Positions 48,357 through 58,617 of a stretch of DNA of 64,000 bases are shown piece by piece. The stretch comes from JABAYQ01 sp049890095. Lineage in GTDB: Bacteria; Bacteroidota; Bacteroidia; Flavobacteriales; UBA7312. The number at the start of each line of letters is the position of its first letter. Position 1 is the stretch's first letter. Position numbers and translations under genes: made by a program. A model generated the notes under the pieces. That model had not been told where the DNA came from, made no database searches, and saw only the letters and a program-made list of their open reading frames with translations. Location of the stretch: contig JBMHCD010000004.1 of assembly GCA_049890095.1 (NCBI GenBank), forward strand, positions 62,001-126,000, read 5' to 3'.

Positions 48357-49733
48357 TTATAAAAAACAAGTATTTTTTGATAGAGGTATTTTTTCATGTT
48401 TCAACTTTGAAAAGCCTCCTGAAATATTAATTAATTTTTTGAATCCATTTTTAGCTAGAATAGAGCAAGAAATCATCGAACGATATCCTCCAGCACAATA
48501 TACTAATATGGAAGTATCTTTATCTAATTCATGTAGTCGACTTTCTAATTCTTGAAGTCTAATATGTTTAGAGTTTAATACAAAGCCTTTTTCTAATTCT
48601 CCAGGCTTTCTCACATCTAAAAGATCTAACGAATTTGTATTAATCAAATTTGCAGCATCTTCAGGTTCTAAATTTTCTATTGTTATTAATCTACTTTGCT
48701 CAATATCATTAATATTTATGTAACCTTTAATGTTATCAAATCCTACTCTTGCTAATCTAGTAATTGCTTCTTTCTCTGTTCCCTGATCACAAATTAAAAT
48801 TAACTTTTTATTTGTATCAATTAATGATCCAACCCATGGGGCAAATTGCCCATTAAGACCTATATTAATAGAGCCTTTAAAAAACCCTTTAGAAAAATCG
48901 TTAGGACTTCTAGTATCTAAAATAATTTCATCATTTAATTCTAACAAATGATTAACATCTAAACGAACTGTTCCATGATCAAGTACTTCCTGTAAAAAAA
49001 CACCTCCATTTTTATTCATCATAACATCCGTAAAAAAATATTTTGGAGGAGCCAATAAACCATTTGTAACCTCAGCAATAAAATCTTCTTTAGGCATAGG
49101 TTGCAAAGCATAATTTTTTGCTTTTTGTTCGCCTATCGTAGTAAATGTTTCTGAACCTATATTTTTTCCGCAAGCAGAACCAGCACCATGTGCAGGATAA
49201 ACTAGTACATGATCTTCAAGAACAGAAATTTTTTCATGTAATGAATCAAACAACATTCCTGCTAAATCTTCTTTTGATAAAATGTCAGACTTTACAGCCA
49301 AATCCGGACGTCCAACATCACCAACAAATAAAGTATCTCCAGTAAAAATACAATGGTTTGATCCGTTTTCATTTTTTAGTAAAAAGCAGGTAGATTCCAA
49401 TGTATGTCCTGGTGTATGAATTGCTTTTATAAAAATATTTCCAAGAGAAAAACACTCGTTATCCTTTGCAGAATAGAAATCGAAATTTGGATCAGCATTA
49501 GGACCATAAATAATTTTCGCACCAGTGCGTTTAGCAAGCTCTAAATGTCCCGAAACAAAATCTGCATGAAAATGTGTTTCAAAAATATATTTGATAGATG
49601 ACCCAGACTTTTCTGCCATTTCAATATATACATCCACATCTCTTAATGGATCAATTATTGCAACTTCATTTTTCGACTCTACATAGTAAGCAGATTCAGA
49701 TAAACATTTAGTATATAATTGTTCTATTTTCAT
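48357..49733 (-). CDS. Metallo-beta-lactamase fold persulfide dioxygenase-like protein with two rhodanese domains
   Basis: This 458-residue cytoplasmic protein has an ETHE1-like N-terminal domain: ETHFHADFVSGHLELAKRTG (metal ligands, about residues 52-71), HTPGHTLEST, GDTLFVGDVGRPDL and VYPAHGAGSACGKNIG. Two rhodanese domains follow: one with ILICDQGTEKEA (about residue 312) and one with LVYCAGGYRSM (about 410). Relatives oxidise glutathione persulfide to sulfite and pass sulfur between rhodanese sites. The start overlaps the DUF983 gene by four bases, so translation is probably coupled. Confidence 0.9.
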   Translation of the reverse strand: MKIEQLYTKCLSESAYYVESKNEVAIIDPLRDVDVYIEMAEKSGSSIKYIFETHFHADFVSGHLELAKRTGAKIIYGPNADPNFDFYSAKDNECFSLGNIFIKAIHTPGHTLESTCFLLKNENGSNHCIFTGDTLFVGDVGRPDLAVKSDILSKEDLAGMLFDSLHEKISVLEDHVLVYPAHGAGSACGKNIGSETFTTIGEQKAKNYALQPMPKEDFIAEVTNGLLAPPKYFFTDVMMNKNGGVFLQEVLDHGTVRLDVNHLLELNDEIILDTRSPNDFSKGFFKGSINIGLNGQFAPWVGSLIDTNKKLILICDQGTEKEAITRLARVGFDNIKGYININDIEQSRLITIENLEPEDAANLINTNSLDLLDVRKPGELEKGFVLNSKHIRLQELESRLHELDKDTSILVYCAGGYRSMISCSILAKNGFKKLINISGGFSKLKHEKIPLSKNTCFL

Positions 49734-50110
49734 TTAGAATTATTAGACTTAGATTTCAAGAACAAATTTGCCCAAAAAATTTTAGATAATGCATATAAAT
49801 ATGGAGATAAAAATACTACAAGTATAGAATAAGCGATAATAAACGTTTTTATCTCATACGATACTACTACTAACTCAAAAATTACATAAACCAAAAAAGA
49901 CAATGCTACTGCAAATGCATACGAAACATACATAGCACCATAATAAAAGCCTGGTTCTTTACTAAATTTAGTCTTACAAGATGAGCATTGTTTATATAAA
50001 TCTCCAATTCTTGACAAATTATATGGATGTGATATAAAAAAATCACCTTCACAACATGAAGGACACTTAAAATAAAATATACTATATAAAAAAGATCCTT
50101 TTTTAATCAT
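49730..50110 (-). CDS. DUF983 family membrane protein
   Basis: This 126-residue protein has two cysteine pairs near the N-terminus (CPSCCEGDFF, CSSCKTKF), which suggest a small zinc knuckle, followed by two membrane helices (about residues 55-80 and 85-110). This matches DUF983 proteins of unknown function. It lies between the sulfite-exporter gene and the persulfide dioxygenase-like gene with 4-base overlaps on both sides, implying a linked role. Confidence 0.82.
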   Translation of the reverse strand: MIKKGSFLYSIFYFKCPSCCEGDFFISHPYNLSRIGDLYKQCSSCKTKFSKEPGFYYGAMYVSYAFAVALSFLVYVIFELVVVSYEIKTFIIAYSILVVFLSPYLYALSKIFWANLFLKSKSNNSK

Positions 50111-50880
50111 AAAAATAACTCCTTAACTAGAATAAATAATGACATTAATATAACGAATACTCCGAAAATAGATTTTAAATTTTTTCCCTCAATGTATTTC
50201 GCAAAGAAAATGCCTACTAATATACCAATTGATGATATTAAAGTAAAAGAAAGTAATAAAACCCAATCTTTTTCTAGAGATGTGTCACCTAAAAATCCAA
50301 TAATTGACTTTAAGGCAATAATCATCAAAGACGTACCTATTGCTTTTCGAATATCTAATCCAGCTAATAGAACTAATGCAGGAACTATTAAAAATCCTCC
50401 TCCTGCACCTACCAGTCCAGTAACAACTCCAACAACCAAACCATCTATTATTACGCCAAAATAGTTTATAGTATTTATTGGTTTTAGTTTAGTTCTTTTT
50501 ACGAAAATCATTGATAAACCAGCTAACAACATTATAATTGCAAAAAAACAAAGAAGAAATATATCTTTTGACAAAGCAAAATCACCAATAGTAAAAATAG
50601 AATTAGGAATATTAGGAAGTATCCACTGTCGTGAAAAATAAACTCCAATTAAGGATGGTATTGCAAACCATATACCAATCTTATAACTAACTTGTTTTTT
50701 AACAATAAAACGCTGTGTAGCAATCAAAGCACTTATTCCAACAATAAACAAAGAATAAGAGGTGGCAAGAATAGGTTGAACATCAAAAAAGTAAACTAAA
50801 ATTGGAAGTGTTAAAATAGAACCTCCGCCTCCTAAAATACCCAAAATTAGTCCTACTACAAAAGCTAAAATTAATCCCAT
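50107..50880 (-). CDS. TauE/SafE family sulfite or organosulfur exporter
   Basis: This 257-residue membrane protein has about eight helices and the two TauE/SafE half-motifs: VVGLILGILGGGGSILTLPILVYFF (about residues 8-32) and VTGLVGAGGGFLIVPALVLLAGL (about 152-174). The family exports sulfite, sulfolactate or taurine-derived anions. It is first in the operon with DUF983, MBL-rhodanese and rhodanese genes, which makes sulfite export after persulfide oxidation plausible. Confidence 0.9.
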   Translation of the reverse strand: MGLILAFVVGLILGILGGGGSILTLPILVYFFDVQPILATSYSLFIVGISALIATQRFIVKKQVSYKIGIWFAIPSLIGVYFSRQWILPNIPNSIFTIGDFALSKDIFLLCFFAIIMLLAGLSMIFVKRTKLKPINTINYFGVIIDGLVVGVVTGLVGAGGGFLIVPALVLLAGLDIRKAIGTSLMIIALKSIIGFLGDTSLEKDWVLLLSFTLISSIGILVGIFFAKYIEGKNLKSIFGVFVILMSLFILVKELFL

Positions 50881-50953
50881 TTTTTAATAAATGCATCTGT
50901 AAAAAGCTTACAAGCTAACAAATAAGTGTTAAAAACTATAAAACAAGAAAACA

Positions 50954-50981
50954 TTGAAGCTGTCTTTATGAATTAAATTTG
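50954..50981 (+). promoter_or_regulatory. Intergenic promoter pointing at a terminator with no gene between
   Basis: TTG (50954-50956), 17-base spacer, TAAATTTG (50974-50981): an exact consensus match on the plus strand. The predicted start is near 50988. No coding region follows; a hairpin with a T tract ends at 51067. Confidence 0.65.
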
Positions 50982-50987
50982 TACTGT

Positions 50988-51067
50988 CGTAACACTTGTT
51001 TTTGGTTAGCAATTATAGTTTTGACAATTTAAAACCTTGTGAGTAAAATCAGAAGGTTTTTTTATTT
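50988..51067 (+). ncRNA. Candidate small RNA of about 80 bases
   Basis: The segment runs from the predicted start of the promoter at 50954-50981 to an intrinsic terminator: AAAACCTT (51031-51038) with AAGGTTTT (51053-51060) and seven Ts (51057-51063). There is no start codon with a usable frame. The terminator tail overlaps the 3' end of the convergent sprF-like gene, so the hairpin may also terminate that gene, although the T tract is stronger in plus orientation. No known RNA family was recognised. Confidence 0.45.
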
Positions 51068-51958
51068 TATAAATCTAAAGCCTAATTTAAACTCATTGCT
51101 ACCTGAAGTTGCTTTTGATAATTGAGAGGTTACAAAATCATGACCATATGCAATATATAATTGATCTGTAATATCATATCCAACAAACAAGGTAACTGCA
51201 TCTTTAAACCTATAAGATAGAGCAGACCAGACAAAGTCTTTATAAGTCACCTTAGCAGCCAATTCTATACTTAATGGAGATGGATTAACATACATAAGAA
51301 GTAGAGATGGTTCTAACATAAAATCACTATTTAATTGAGTTTTATAACCTCCTGATAAATAGAAGTGATTAGACAAACCTCCTGTGAGTGTGTTATTATC
51401 CAACTTATCACTTAAATTGAATGTACTTGTAAGTAGTTGTGGCACTGCAAAAGAAACATAGTAATCTTCAGCATATAGATAAGCTCCAAAGGTTGCAGTT
51501 GGTACTACGGTAGACAAAATTCCTGAATTAAAAATCGGATCTCCATCTTCAAAAGGTTGAATCACTGTATGATCCAATCGATATTGTAAAAACCCAAGCG
51601 ACAAACCTAGAGACAAACTAATATCTTGCTTTAATCTTAAGTGATATGCATATGATGCCGAAAGACCTACCCTACTATCAGGGCCTGCTGCGTCTTTAAA
51701 CGCGGTTCCTCCTATAGCAGTATTTTCATTTGGTAATAACCCATATCCATTAATTACATTTGTTTCAGGAGCATCATTAATACCAGACCATTGATTCCTT
51801 ACGACGGCATTCATTTGAGTAGATCCATCAACACCAGCATAAGCGGGATTATACAGAAAGGAATTCAATTGATAACTTGTAAATTGAGGTAGCTGTTGAG
51901 CAAAAATTAAGTTGCCAACTAAAAAAGCAAATATGAATAGAATATTTTTTTTCATCAT
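51062..51958 (-). CDS. PorP/SprF family type IX secretion membrane protein
   Basis: This 298-residue outer-membrane barrel has a signal peptide (MMKKNILFIFAFLVGNLIFAQ). The family block QLPQFTSYQLNSFLYNPAYAGVDGSTQMNAVVRNQWSGINDAPETNVINGYG (about 22-73) identifies it. PorP/SprF proteins serve individual type B cargo adhesins encoded next to them; here the SprB-like gene lies two bases upstream. The C-terminal strand FKLGFRFIK is typical of barrels. Confidence 0.92.
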   Translation of the reverse strand: MMKKNILFIFAFLVGNLIFAQQLPQFTSYQLNSFLYNPAYAGVDGSTQMNAVVRNQWSGINDAPETNVINGYGLLPNENTAIGGTAFKDAAGPDSRVGLSASYAYHLRLKQDISLSLGLSLGFLQYRLDHTVIQPFEDGDPIFNSGILSTVVPTATFGAYLYAEDYYVSFAVPQLLTSTFNLSDKLDNNTLTGGLSNHFYLSGGYKTQLNSDFMLEPSLLLMYVNPSPLSIELAAKVTYKDFVWSALSYRFKDAVTLFVGYDITDQLYIAYGHDFVTSQLSKATSGSNEFKLGFRFIK

Positions 51959-51960
51959 CT

Positions 51961-54900
51961 TTATCTTACAATGGTAATTGGACCAGTAATAGGCTCTTTA
52001 TTCTGACTTTCATCAAAAGTAATTATATAATAATACGTACCTACAGGAAGGTCTTTTCCATTATGCTTACCATCCCAATTTGATATATTTGGAGCATCTG
52101 ATTTCCAAAGTAATGATCCCCATCGATTAAACACTTCAATATGTAAGCCCGAGTATTGATTAAGGTAATCAATTTGCCATTGATCATTAAATCCATCTCC
52201 GTTAGGTGTAAAACCCTCGTTCATGTTTACGTAAACTCTTATTGTATCTGTCCCAAAACAATTATTAGAAGTGTCTAATGCACTTACTGAATAATACGAT
52301 GTTACTAATGGACTGACATAAATATCCTGTGAAGTTTCTAAATTACTCCACTGGTATGGTGCCTCTCCCTCAAAAACAGATAACATTATTTCTTCTCCTC
52401 TAATTATCCCTACATCATCTCCTAAATTTACTACAGGTACGTTAACTACTAAATTTACTTGATCACTAAATGAACAATTATTCATATCTGTTGCTGTTAC
52501 TGTAACAACTGAATTTTGTGTTGCAACTACAGAAATGCTGTTTTGTTCTGAGGTAAAACTCTCCTCAGGACTTACGTTCCAAACAAAATTGTAGTAATCA
52601 TTATATTTAGTAGAAAGTTCAAATGTATCATTATAACAAACTTCGTAAGTTGCATTATAATCAAATAATCTTGCAGGATGTAAATTAAGATCACTTATAT
52701 TTAAAACACATCCATTTCTATCCGTAATCGTAACTGTAAAGATTGTATCTGCAATTTCTCCTGGACTTGGGAAGTTAACTAATATATCTGCCTCATTACT
52801 AGCAGATTGCTGATAATCTGGGAATATTGAATAATTATAAGTATTGTCATTAAATGTACTACCACCTGATGCTTGCACTATAATATGTCCATTCTGACCT
52901 TCACAATTTTCATCAATAAGATCTACTGTTGCTTCCAATACTTCAGGTTCGTAAATAGTAAAATAAGCTATATCAGTACAACCATTGTTATCTGTAACAA
53001 CTAAATCATAGTCTCCTGCAGTCAATTCAAATGGATTTTCACCTCCATAATTAAAAATAAAGTCATCTGAATTTCCGGTTCCCCCAGTAACAACAACATT
53101 TGTAACTTCTCCAGTATTATTACCATTACAATCAACATCTTGAGTAGAAACAGATACAATTTGTAATGGCGATTCGGGTTCTTCAACTTGATATGATCCG
53201 AAATCTTGACAACCACTTAAATCAGTTACTACTAAGGAATATATTCCAGCAGATAAATCTTGAATATCTTGAGTCGAAGCCGAGAAGTCAGGACCTTGCC
53301 AAGAATATGAATAAGGTTCTGTTCCACCAACAACATCCAAAGTTATTGACCCTGAATTTTCACCAAAACATTCTGCTTCGTCAACATCAACATTTATGAT
53401 GTTTACAAGTGTATTTGGTTCATCAACATAGACTGAATCATATACAACACAACCTTCTGAGTCCATAATTACATCTATGTACCAATTTCCAGGTGCCAGA
53501 CCATACGCTGTAGATGAAGTTTGATTCAAAGGATCATTCCAACTATGCGTATATGGAGGCCATCCTCCTTGGGGTTGAAAATCAAAACTTCCATCAATAG
53601 CACCATTACAACTTACTAGTGTAGTATCTAAAGAATTTGTAATCATAAATTGCTCAGAATAATCTATTGTATCCGTATTTGAAACTGAACAACCATTATT
53701 ATCATAAACTGTAGCTGTATAAACACCAACGTCTAGGTTATTTGCTTGACTTAATAAAGAAACAATATTATTATCTTGATCAGTCCAAACAACGTTATAA
53801 GTACCTATTCCAGAACCTCCAGACCAAATTACTGTTGTTTGACCATCTGTATTTCCTTCACATCTAATATCAATATGATCAATAAATGATATTGAAATAG
53901 GATCTGGGTGAGAAAGACTTATCTGATTTGTGTTAGAACATCCATTCTCATCATTAACAGTGATGTAATATGTTCCTTCACCTAAAGAGGATAAAGTATC
54001 AAATGCAGCAGCAGTATTTGATTCCAAATTAGTAGTACCATTATTCCAAACAAATAAAAATTCGCCAGTTCCACCATAGGCCTGAGCCATTATGCTACCG
54101 TCTTGTGCGCCAAAGCACGATATTTGTGTACCGTTATAATTTGATATTATACTTAAATCTACTTCAACTTGTGTCGGCTCTCCAACGTAGACAGAGTCGT
54201 AAAATGAAGTACAGCCATTATCGTCCTCCACCTCAAGCATGTAATATCCTACCGCTAAATCAGAAACTACAGATGAATTTGCAGTTAGATTTGCTGGCCA
54301 TAGATTAACTCCATCAATAGTTTTCCATTGATAGCTATATTGACCTGAAGCAGAAGTACCACCTTCTACGCTCACTACATTTGCAGAACCATTATTATCT
54401 CCAATACAACGTACAGATTGTGCGTCTACAATAATAGAAATCGCATCGGGTTCCGTGATTATAATACCTTCAACTGCATCAGTACATCCAAGTGAGTCCC
54501 TTACAGTCACTGTATATATATTAGCAGCTAAGTTATCAAATATTGGTACAAATTGATAGTTAACACCACCATCAATTGAATACTGATAAAATGGGTTTCC
54601 TTCAATAGCATTTACGGTTATCTGACCTTGCTCATCCTCGTTACATAGATTATTTGTAGTACCAACCAATGATAAACTAGGGCTTGTAGCTTTATTAACT
54701 TCAATACTATCTAAAACATAACAACCATTAAAGTCCCATATATGAACATAATGAAGACCTTCAGATAAATTAATTGGATTAGCTGTCTGCCCAGTGGCAT
54801 TTGGCTGTCCATTTACAAGAAGTGGATTAGTATTAGGATTAGCATCATAACTCCAAAAGTAGATATAAGGACTAGTACCTCCACTAACATTTACGAATGC

Positions 54901-57900
54901 TGTCCCATCTCCCCCTAAACAAGATTCTAAAGTTGAATTAATATCTAAAACTTCTAATGAATTTGGCTCATCAACATATAAACTATAATTTAAAGTTCCA
55001 CAATTATTGGCATCATCTATATCAAAGAAATAAGAGCCTTCACTCAAATTGGTAATCTCAAACGTATCTACTGACAATTGAGTAATCAAAGCTTGTGGCG
55101 AATTAGAAGAAATACTATAATTTGGCGTTGCACCACTAACAAAAATTAACGCACTACCCGTAGATTCACCAAAGCATAAAACATCAGAAACTTGCGAACT
55201 TACACTTAATGGATTTGGTTGATTTATTGTATGAGAAATACTTGACAAACAACCATTAGCATCTTGTAGGGTCATGTTGTATGTTCCGAAGGATAAACCA
55301 GTAATAGAATCTGTTGAAATTTGTTCTGAGAAAACAGGGTTATTTACAAACAAATCATAATTTCCGCCTGGATACTGCGTACCTCCATTAAAATTAAAAA
55401 ATATCTCACCATCCACATCATCATAACATAGTAAATCAAAAGTTGTACGAGCTGAATCTATTTCTATAGTAAGCGGGTTTGGTTCATCTATTGTAACCGG
55501 AAATGGGTAAAGTGCAACACACCCATTAGCATCTTCTACCTGAAAAGTATACGTGCCAGGATTAATATTATTAATAGTATCAACATTTGAAAGAGTAGTA
55601 AGATCGTAAGTCATCACACCATTTTCAAAAACAGAAAAAACAAATGGACTAGTTCCATTTAAAACGGAAAAAAGAATTTGTCCGTCACCATTGCCATTAC
55701 AACTTATATCTACACCCTCAACAGTATCTATACTAATAGGAAAAACATTACCAACAAAATGGCTAAATTCAGTTATACAATTTAGGTCATCCTCTACCGT
55801 AAGGTTGTATGTAAACCCACCTAATAAAGAATCTATTGTACTAGTTGTGTCGCTAAGGCCTGCCCAAGTATATGAGTAGTCTGGTATTCCACCCGAAACA
55901 ACAACAGAGATCTCTGCATTATTATCTCCACACGTTTCTTCAACAGAAGTAAAATTAGCTGTTATTTCAGAATTCTGACTTATAATATATTCTTGACTAA
56001 ACTCACAATCGTTTTGATCGTTCACACTAACCAAATAAGTTTGAGCAGATAAATCAGAGGCTACAAATGAATTTACAAAACTAGATTGTACACCTGTATT
56101 TGGAGTAATTGAAAAAGAATAATCAGAAGTTCCACCATTTACCGTTAAGTTTAATTCTCCAGTACTTTCCCCAAAGCAATTAACATCTGTAAACTGTGTT
56201 AGCTGTAATAATAACGTATCAGGTTGGGTAACCGTTATAGTAATGGTAGTATCACAAGAATTTTGATCCGTAAGAGTTACATTATAATCTCCAGCATCTA
56301 AATTTTCAATTGTAGATAAGGTGGACAAATCCTGCCATAAGATATTGTATGGAGATGTCCCTCCTGAAGGACTTATGGTAATAGCCCCATCACCAGATTC
56401 ATCACAAGATAAATTTTGTATGTCATCCACATTAATAATTAATGGGGTTGGCTCAAAAATTTCAACTTCAAACTCTTCAGAGCTACAAGCATCTGCGTCA
56501 CTTACTACAAGTGTATAAAGGCCAGCCTCAAGAGTATTTGACTGGTTTGTAGTAAAAGATAATAAAGGAGAATTGTTTCTTCTCCAGAAGTATGAATAAT
56601 TACCTACTCCACCTGAAACTGTAACGTTTAATTGACCATCGCTAGAGCCGAAACACCTAGTAGAATCTACATCAACCAATGAAACTGTTACTTCACTTGG
56701 CTGAGAAAAAGTAACTAAGGTATCAAAAGGACAATTATTAGCATCTTGTATGCTTAAAATATAATTACCAGCTTCAATATTACTAAAGTTTGTATTGTTA
56801 AATTGAGTTATAGTATCTAGTGTAAGTGTAAAAGGTGCTGTACCTCCGTTTATTATCACATTTAATTCACCATCATTAAGACCAAAACAACTTACAGGAT
56901 TAATAACTAAGTTAACATTTATGTTATTAACTCTTGTAATGGAAACGGTTGTATCTACAAAACAATTGTTTGAATCGAAAACAGTAAAAGTGTAATCATC
57001 TTCTTCTAAGTCTTCAAATAAGTTTTCAACTTGAGGATTTACTAAACTATAAGTAAACAATTCAGTCCCTCCACTAGCAAATAATTCTACACTACCCAAT
57101 GAGTCACCGCATAAAATATTTTCAACAGCAATACTGTCAATTGAAATTTGATCAAATTGTTCGACATTTACATTTAAAGTTTCAATACAGCTATTGGTAT
57201 CCCTTACAGAAATAACATAATTATTTGCAGATAAATTTTCAAAAATACCATCAGATTGATATATAACACCATCAATACTATACTCTAAAGTTCCTGAGCC
57301 ACCTGTAGCACTCACTTCTATTGATCCGTCAGAACCACCAAAGCATGAAACAGAGTCAATATTTACTAAAGAAATATTAATTTGTGGCAAAGTATCTAAA
57401 ACAACGAAGCTAGTATCAAAAGAACAGTTGTTATTATCTGTAATAGTAACATTGTAAGTTCCTCCTTCTAGTGTTGAAATATTCTCAAAAGAAGAGCTAT
57501 ATCCATTAGGTCCAGTCCATGAATAAGAATAGTCTAAAGTGTCTGGATAAGTATCGTTATTGCTATTATAAGTTGGGCCAACTCCACCAACAACATTTAA
57601 ATCTATTGCTCCTTGATTTCCTCCTGCACACAAGACTTGTGAACTAACTGCTGAAACTTGAAAAGTTTCAGGCTCAACTAAGTTATAATACCTTATTGAT
57701 TCACACCCAGTTGGAGAAACTAGCAATAGGGCATATTGACCTGCACAGAGATCTGTAACAGTATGGTTATTTTGTGTTGTTGTAAAAAATTCTTGTCCTG
57801 CAACAACCGAATCTTCGTACCAATTTATAGTGTATGATGTCCCGGTTGGCACACCACCAAGAAGAGGAGTTATATTGAAAAGAGCTTCTGCATCACAATC

Positions 57901-58296
57901 TCCATTACAAGCTACTGCATATCCATTGTTAGAAAATGCCGTAGTAACAAATAAAAAGTCAGAGATAGTTTCTTGCAACACAACTACATCAGCTTCTACC
58001 GTATCTTGTGAAGAAGAAACAGCCATTAATGTGTAAACACCTCCATTTGCTCCCGATAAATTTTCAAGCAAAATAGTATCGTTAAATATGTTGTTTGTAA
58101 CTACAGTTAGGTTAGGATAAGTAACCGTTAATTCATAAGGCAAAGTAAATGAATCATTAATAACTCTTATTACACCATTGCTCTCACACAAATCATCCTC
58201 AATTTTTTCGAAGGTTACTTGAGCCTTACTAGAAAACAAAAAAAATATATTTACTAGAAGAAAAAATAATGTTTTGGTTTTGAATACGATTTTCAA
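51961..58296 (-). CDS. SprB-like giant adhesin with type B (gliding-associated) C-terminal domain
   Basis: This 2111-residue protein has a signal peptide (MKIVFKTKTLFFLLVNIFFLFSSKAQ). It carries roughly twenty SprB-type repeats, each about 85-95 residues with a core such as SCFGGSDGSIEVSATGGSG, CFGENSGSITLDVVGGTEPY or SCNGAIDGSFDFQPQGG. Near the C-terminus comes a gliding-associated domain: NMNEGFTPNGDGFNDQWQIDYLN...EVFNRWGSLLWKS...WDGKHNGKDLPVGTYYYII. This type B domain directs T9SS secretion with a PorP/SprF helper, encoded two bases downstream. It is shorter than SprB of Flavobacterium johnsoniae (about 6500 residues). It is likely a motile surface adhesin, although it could serve attachment without gliding. 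Confidence 0.88.
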   Translation of the reverse strand: MKIVFKTKTLFFLLVNIFFLFSSKAQVTFEKIEDDLCESNGVIRVINDSFTLPYELTVTYPNLTVVTNNIFNDTILLENLSGANGGVYTLMAVSSSQDTVEADVVVLQETISDFLFVTTAFSNNGYAVACNGDCDAEALFNITPLLGGVPTGTSYTINWYEDSVVAGQEFFTTTQNNHTVTDLCAGQYALLLVSPTGCESIRYYNLVEPETFQVSAVSSQVLCAGGNQGAIDLNVVGGVGPTYNSNNDTYPDTLDYSYSWTGPNGYSSSFENISTLEGGTYNVTITDNNNCSFDTSFVVLDTLPQINISLVNIDSVSCFGGSDGSIEVSATGGSGTLEYSIDGVIYQSDGIFENLSANNYVISVRDTNSCIETLNVNVEQFDQISIDSIAVENILCGDSLGSVELFASGGTELFTYSLVNPQVENLFEDLEEDDYTFTVFDSNNCFVDTTVSITRVNNINVNLVINPVSCFGLNDGELNVIINGGTAPFTLTLDTITQFNNTNFSNIEAGNYILSIQDANNCPFDTLVTFSQPSEVTVSLVDVDSTRCFGSSDGQLNVTVSGGVGNYSYFWRRNNSPLLSFTTNQSNTLEAGLYTLVVSDADACSSEEFEVEIFEPTPLIINVDDIQNLSCDESGDGAITISPSGGTSPYNILWQDLSTLSTIENLDAGDYNVTLTDQNSCDTTITITVTQPDTLLLQLTQFTDVNCFGESTGELNLTVNGGTSDYSFSITPNTGVQSSFVNSFVASDLSAQTYLVSVNDQNDCEFSQEYIISQNSEITANFTSVEETCGDNNAEISVVVSGGIPDYSYTWAGLSDTTSTIDSLLGGFTYNLTVEDDLNCITEFSHFVGNVFPISIDTVEGVDISCNGNGDGQILFSVLNGTSPFVFSVFENGVMTYDLTTLSNVDTINNINPGTYTFQVEDANGCVALYPFPVTIDEPNPLTIEIDSARTTFDLLCYDDVDGEIFFNFNGGTQYPGGNYDLFVNNPVFSEQISTDSITGLSFGTYNMTLQDANGCLSSISHTINQPNPLSVSSQVSDVLCFGESTGSALIFVSGATPNYSISSNSPQALITQLSVDTFEITNLSEGSYFFDIDDANNCGTLNYSLYVDEPNSLEVLDINSTLESCLGGDGTAFVNVSGGTSPYIYFWSYDANPNTNPLLVNGQPNATGQTANPINLSEGLHYVHIWDFNGCYVLDSIEVNKATSPSLSLVGTTNNLCNEDEQGQITVNAIEGNPFYQYSIDGGVNYQFVPIFDNLAANIYTVTVRDSLGCTDAVEGIIITEPDAISIIVDAQSVRCIGDNNGSANVVSVEGGTSASGQYSYQWKTIDGVNLWPANLTANSSVVSDLAVGYYMLEVEDDNGCTSFYDSVYVGEPTQVEVDLSIISNYNGTQISCFGAQDGSIMAQAYGGTGEFLFVWNNGTTNLESNTAAAFDTLSSLGEGTYYITVNDENGCSNTNQISLSHPDPISISFIDHIDIRCEGNTDGQTTVIWSGGSGIGTYNVVWTDQDNNIVSLLSQANNLDVGVYTATVYDNNGCSVSNTDTIDYSEQFMITNSLDTTLVSCNGAIDGSFDFQPQGGWPPYTHSWNDPLNQTSSTAYGLAPGNWYIDVIMDSEGCVVYDSVYVDEPNTLVNIINVDVDEAECFGENSGSITLDVVGGTEPYSYSWQGPDFSASTQDIQDLSAGIYSLVVTDLSGCQDFGSYQVEEPESPLQIVSVSTQDVDCNGNNTGEVTNVVVTGGTGNSDDFIFNYGGENPFELTAGDYDLVVTDNNGCTDIAYFTIYEPEVLEATVDLIDENCEGQNGHIIVQASGGSTFNDNTYNYSIFPDYQQSASNEADILVNFPSPGEIADTIFTVTITDRNGCVLNISDLNLHPARLFDYNATYEVCYNDTFELSTKYNDYYNFVWNVSPEESFTSEQNSISVVATQNSVVTVTATDMNNCSFSDQVNLVVNVPVVNLGDDVGIIRGEEIMLSVFEGEAPYQWSNLETSQDIYVSPLVTSYYSVSALDTSNNCFGTDTIRVYVNMNEGFTPNGDGFNDQWQIDYLNQYSGLHIEVFNRWGSLLWKSDAPNISNWDGKHNGKDLPVGTYYYIITFDESQNKEPITGPITIVR

Positions 58297-58617
58297 AATG
58301 TATATATTTTAATTTAAAATCAAATTTTAATTCGCTAAAGTACAAAAATTACAAAAGATATCTACTATTCAAACCTAAGTATCAAAAGAAATAAACACAA
58401 TAATGTTAATCCTCGAGAAAAAAGTTCACGAAAACTAAATCAATTATAAAATTTGTATATTTGAGTAGATTACTTAAAGCACTCATTTTACTTCCTTATC
58501 TCATAAAAAAAGATTACATCTTAATTTTTTATTCAATTAAAAATTTTATTTCTCTTTTTTACCAAGAAATTTTAATCTATTTCTTATTGTTAATTTTTAT
58601 TACTTACAACTTACTAA
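58297..58617. other. Intergenic region between the SprB-like and esterase genes
   Basis: This very AT-rich 321-bp gap holds the promoter at 58370-58400 and a lone TATATTTG on the plus strand (58456-58463) without a -33 partner. No open frame, strong hairpin or repeat was seen in the rest. Confidence 0.7.
58370..58400 (-). promoter_or_regulatory. Promoter of the SprB-like/SprF-like operon
   Basis: Minus orientation: TTG (58400-58398), 20-base spacer, TAGGTTTG (58377-58370), giving a leader of about 65 bases to the ATG at 58296. Confidence 0.7.

Noticed and set aside
58456..58463. Plus-strand TATATTTG with a weak downstream hairpin as a second small RNA
   Set aside because: No TTG at -33, and the hairpin (AAGAT/ATCTT) is only five base pairs in very AT-rich DNA.
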